From NCBI RefSeq assembly GCF_030316855.1, contig NZ_JASZYR010000016.1, positions 58,991 through 122,990 on the forward strand: a stretch of DNA of 64,000 bases. Direction: 5' to 3'. A program made the position numbers and the translations under genes. The notes under the pieces were generated by a model. It had not been told where the DNA came from, made no database searches, and saw nothing but the letters and a program-made list of their open reading frames with translations. Positions 62,339-64,000 of this stretch are shown one piece after another; the stretch's first letter is position 1, and every line of letters begins with the position of its first letter. The DNA comes from Variovorax sp. J22P240 (GTDB lineage Bacteria; Pseudomonadota; Gammaproteobacteria; Burkholderiales; Burkholderiaceae_C).

Positions 62339-64000
62339 ATGAACAAGAGTTACCGGGTTGTCTGGAATGAATCGGCGGGTACCTACACTGCGGTGCAGGA
62401 AACGGCCAAGGGTCGTGGGAAGTCCAAGTCGGCGGTCGTGGCTGCGCTTGCCTTGACGGTCGTGGCAGGCGCGCTGGGCTTCGCCGGTGATGCATCGGCG
62501 TATGCGGCCGGTGCGAACGTCGTCCAGGGCAATTCGTTGAACACCGTTATTGGCGACAACGCTAGCGGCGGTACAGGCTGCGCTACTCTCGGCGGAACGG
62601 ACCCGAGCGGCAAGCCCTCCGTGTTGAGCCTGCAAAGCACGTGTGCCACCGTTATCGGCAACAGTGCAAGCACCAACTCTGGCGCAACCACGGTCATTGG
62701 CGACCACGCGTCCACGACGGGCAGTTTCTCCGTGGCAGTCGGCGCGAACGCCACGGCCGGCGTCTATTCGCAAGCTGTGGGCGCGGGCGCCACGGCGTCC
62801 GGCGATCACGCCACGGCGATTGGCCAAAGCGCATATGCGACGACATCGGATACGACCGCCATTGGCACCAACGCCGTGGCGACCGGCGTCCACGCCGTAG
62901 CGCTGGGCAGTCGCGCCAGCGCTACGGCAGACGACGCTTTCGCCCTTGGATGGGGAACGGAGGCAAATGCAACCGGTGCCATGGCCTTTGGAACACGAAC
63001 CAAGGCTCTCGCCAAGAACGCGATGTCCATGGGCACGGACGCACGGGCGACGACGGAGAACTCCGTGGCGCTTGGAGCGAACTCGCTGGCTCAATCTACA
63101 ACCCTCGGCACTGCGGGTTACAACCCCGGCAACGCCGGGCTCGCTGCCGGGACCGCCAGCGGCGGCGAAGTCTCTATCGGCAAGAGCGGTAGCGAGCGTC
63201 GCATGACGAACGTTGCGGCAGGCCTGAGCGGTACGGACGCCGTCAACGTCAGTCAGCTGCAATCTCTCAATGGCAAGGTGGACCAGCAGGGGTCCACGAC
63301 GGCGACTGCGATCGGTGGTGGCGCGACGTACAACTCGACCACCGGCGTGATCGGCGGATCGAGCTTCGCGCTGAACAACGCCAACATCATCAACGGCACC
63401 ACTGGCGCGAAGACCACCATCACCAACGCCTTCCAGACGGTGGACGATGCGCTGGGCAGGGTCAGCGCCACGGCCAATAAGGGCTGGAACGTGACCACGG
63501 CCGCCACCGGCACCGGCAAGGTGACGGGCACCAGCGTGGCGAACGTTGCCCCTGGCGCGACGGCCACCTACACGGCGGGCAACAACATCGCCATCACGCA
63601 AAGCGGCACGGGCATCACGATCGCGACGTCGGACACGCCGACGTTCTCCAGCGTGACGACCAATAACCTGACGGTGAACAACAACACCACGATGGGCGGC
63701 AGTCTGACCGTGAACGGCACGACGAACCTGAACGGCGGCACGACCATCAGCAACAACCTGACGGTGAACCCCGGCACCACGGTGAACATGGGCGGCAACA
63801 AGATTGTCAACGTGGCGCGCGGCCAAGCCGACGGCGACGTCGTGAACGTGTCGCAGCTCAACGAGGTAAGCACGACCGCCAACAAGGGCTGGAACATCAG
63901 CGCGCAGGGCGCCAACAGCACCAACGTGGCTCCGGGCGAGACGGTCGATCTGAAGAACACCGACGGCAACGTCGTGGTCGCCAAGACCACGGCCAGCGAC
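62339..64000 (+). CDS. Trimeric autotransporter adhesin (YadA-like), 3' end outside the window
   Basis: The frame is open from ATG 62339 to the window end (554 codons). The N-terminus MNKSYRVVWNESAGTYTAV is an extended signal peptide region (ESPR), followed by a hydrophobic signal core (VVAALALTVVAGALGF) and cleavage near ASAYA. Residues about 110-270 hold YadA-head repeats of about 14 residues (VAVGANATA-, TAIGQSAYA-, VALGSRASA-like). Later come HIM/neck-like motifs (GTDAVNVSQL near 298, GDVVNVSQL near 499) and TANKGWN repeats. The C-terminal beta-barrel anchor is not in the window. It probably mediates attachment. Confidence 0.92.
   Translation, partial: MNKSYRVVWNESAGTYTAVQETAKGRGKSKSAVVAALALTVVAGALGFAGDASAYAAGANVVQGNSLNTVIGDNASGGTGCATLGGTDPSGKPSVLSLQSTCATVIGNSASTNSGATTVIGDHASTTGSFSVAVGANATAGVYSQAVGAGATASGDHATAIGQSAYATTSDTTAIGTNAVATGVHAVALGSRASATADDAFALGWGTEANATGAMAFGTRTKALAKNAMSMGTDARATTENSVALGANSLAQSTTLGTAGYNPGNAGLAAGTASGGEVSIGKSGSERRMTNVAAGLSGTDAVNVSQLQSLNGKVDQQGSTTATAIGGGATYNSTTGVIGGSSFALNNANIINGTTGAKTTITNAFQTVDDALGRVSATANKGWNVTTAATGTGKVTGTSVANVAPGATATYTAGNNIAITQSGTGITIATSDTPTFSSVTTNNLTVNNNTTMGGSLTVNGTTNLNGGTTISNNLTVNPGTTVNMGGNKIVNVARGQADGDVVNVSQLNEVSTTANKGWNISAQGANSTNVAPGETVDLKNTDGNVVVAKTTASD

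Noticed and set aside
62318..63826. Long minus-strand open frame over the adhesin
   Set aside because: The + strand encodes a clear ESPR and YadA repeats; the minus frame is a consequence of repetitive codons.

Overview
The window is GC-rich chromosomal DNA from a beta-proteobacterium of the Burkholderiales, most likely Comamonadaceae and Variovorax-like. The pointers are orphan Bug/TctC solute-binding proteins, a tcuRAB locus, a che-flhBAFG-fliA motility operon, a BvgAS-type two-component system and the general gene neighbourhoods. This placement is inferred from gene content only.

Layout. 1-9991: the end of a chemotaxis/flagellar operon (cheD, cheB, cheY, cheZ, flhB, flhA, flhF, a flhG-like gene, fliA), all on + and mostly overlapping or closely spaced. 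10102-20291: a J-domain-like membrane protein, then a carboxylate/amide catabolism region (M20 amidohydrolase plus Bug protein, divergent LysR, aspartate ammonia-lyase, second Bug protein, tcuB, tcuA, tcuR). 20375-35801: housekeeping genes (SGNH lipoprotein, tRNA-Thr, fbp, pepN, HAD phosphatase, prfB with its programmed frameshift, hydrolase, aldo/keto reductase, ybaK, plsY, ridA, retropepsin-like protease, yajQ, murB, argG, ppnP, an envelope protein, an ArsC/YffB-family gene). 35750-49830: a 14.1-kb integrated element. 49899-57139: folC, a SPOR protein, cvpA, purF, metZ, gltX and a tRNA-Ala/Glu/Asp cluster. 57267-64000: a BvgS-like hybrid kinase and BvgA-like regulator facing a divergent trimeric autotransporter adhesin that runs off the window.

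The most interesting part is the integrated element. It sits inside codons for the NCDT motif of an ArsC/YffB-family gene, between 12-bp identical core repeats. It brings a replacement 5' end, so the target gene still has a full reading frame; the original 13-codon 5' end is stranded at the other end, next to folC. Joining the two host halves across the core restores a perfect in-frame gene. The element encodes a tyrosine integrase, an AlpA-like small DNA-binding protein, a Toprim/SF3-like primase-helicase next to a cluster of AGGAGGGAT repeats, a protein resembling small terminase subunits, an outward-facing three-gene cargo cassette (two paralogous secreted proteins around a membrane protein) and a compact block resembling podophage internal-virion/DNA-ejection genes. 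I see no capsid, portal, large terminase, tail or lysis gene. It therefore looks like a phage satellite or a strongly reduced prophage, unusual in keeping ejection-type proteins without a capsid module.

Other points of note: an FlhF with about 410 extra C-terminal residues, an FlhG-like protein whose P-loop lysines are both replaced, a J-like domain without HPD, and regularly spaced inverted and direct repeats in the 765-bp region between the BvgA-like gene and the adhesin, which suggest that the two-component system controls itself and the adhesin.
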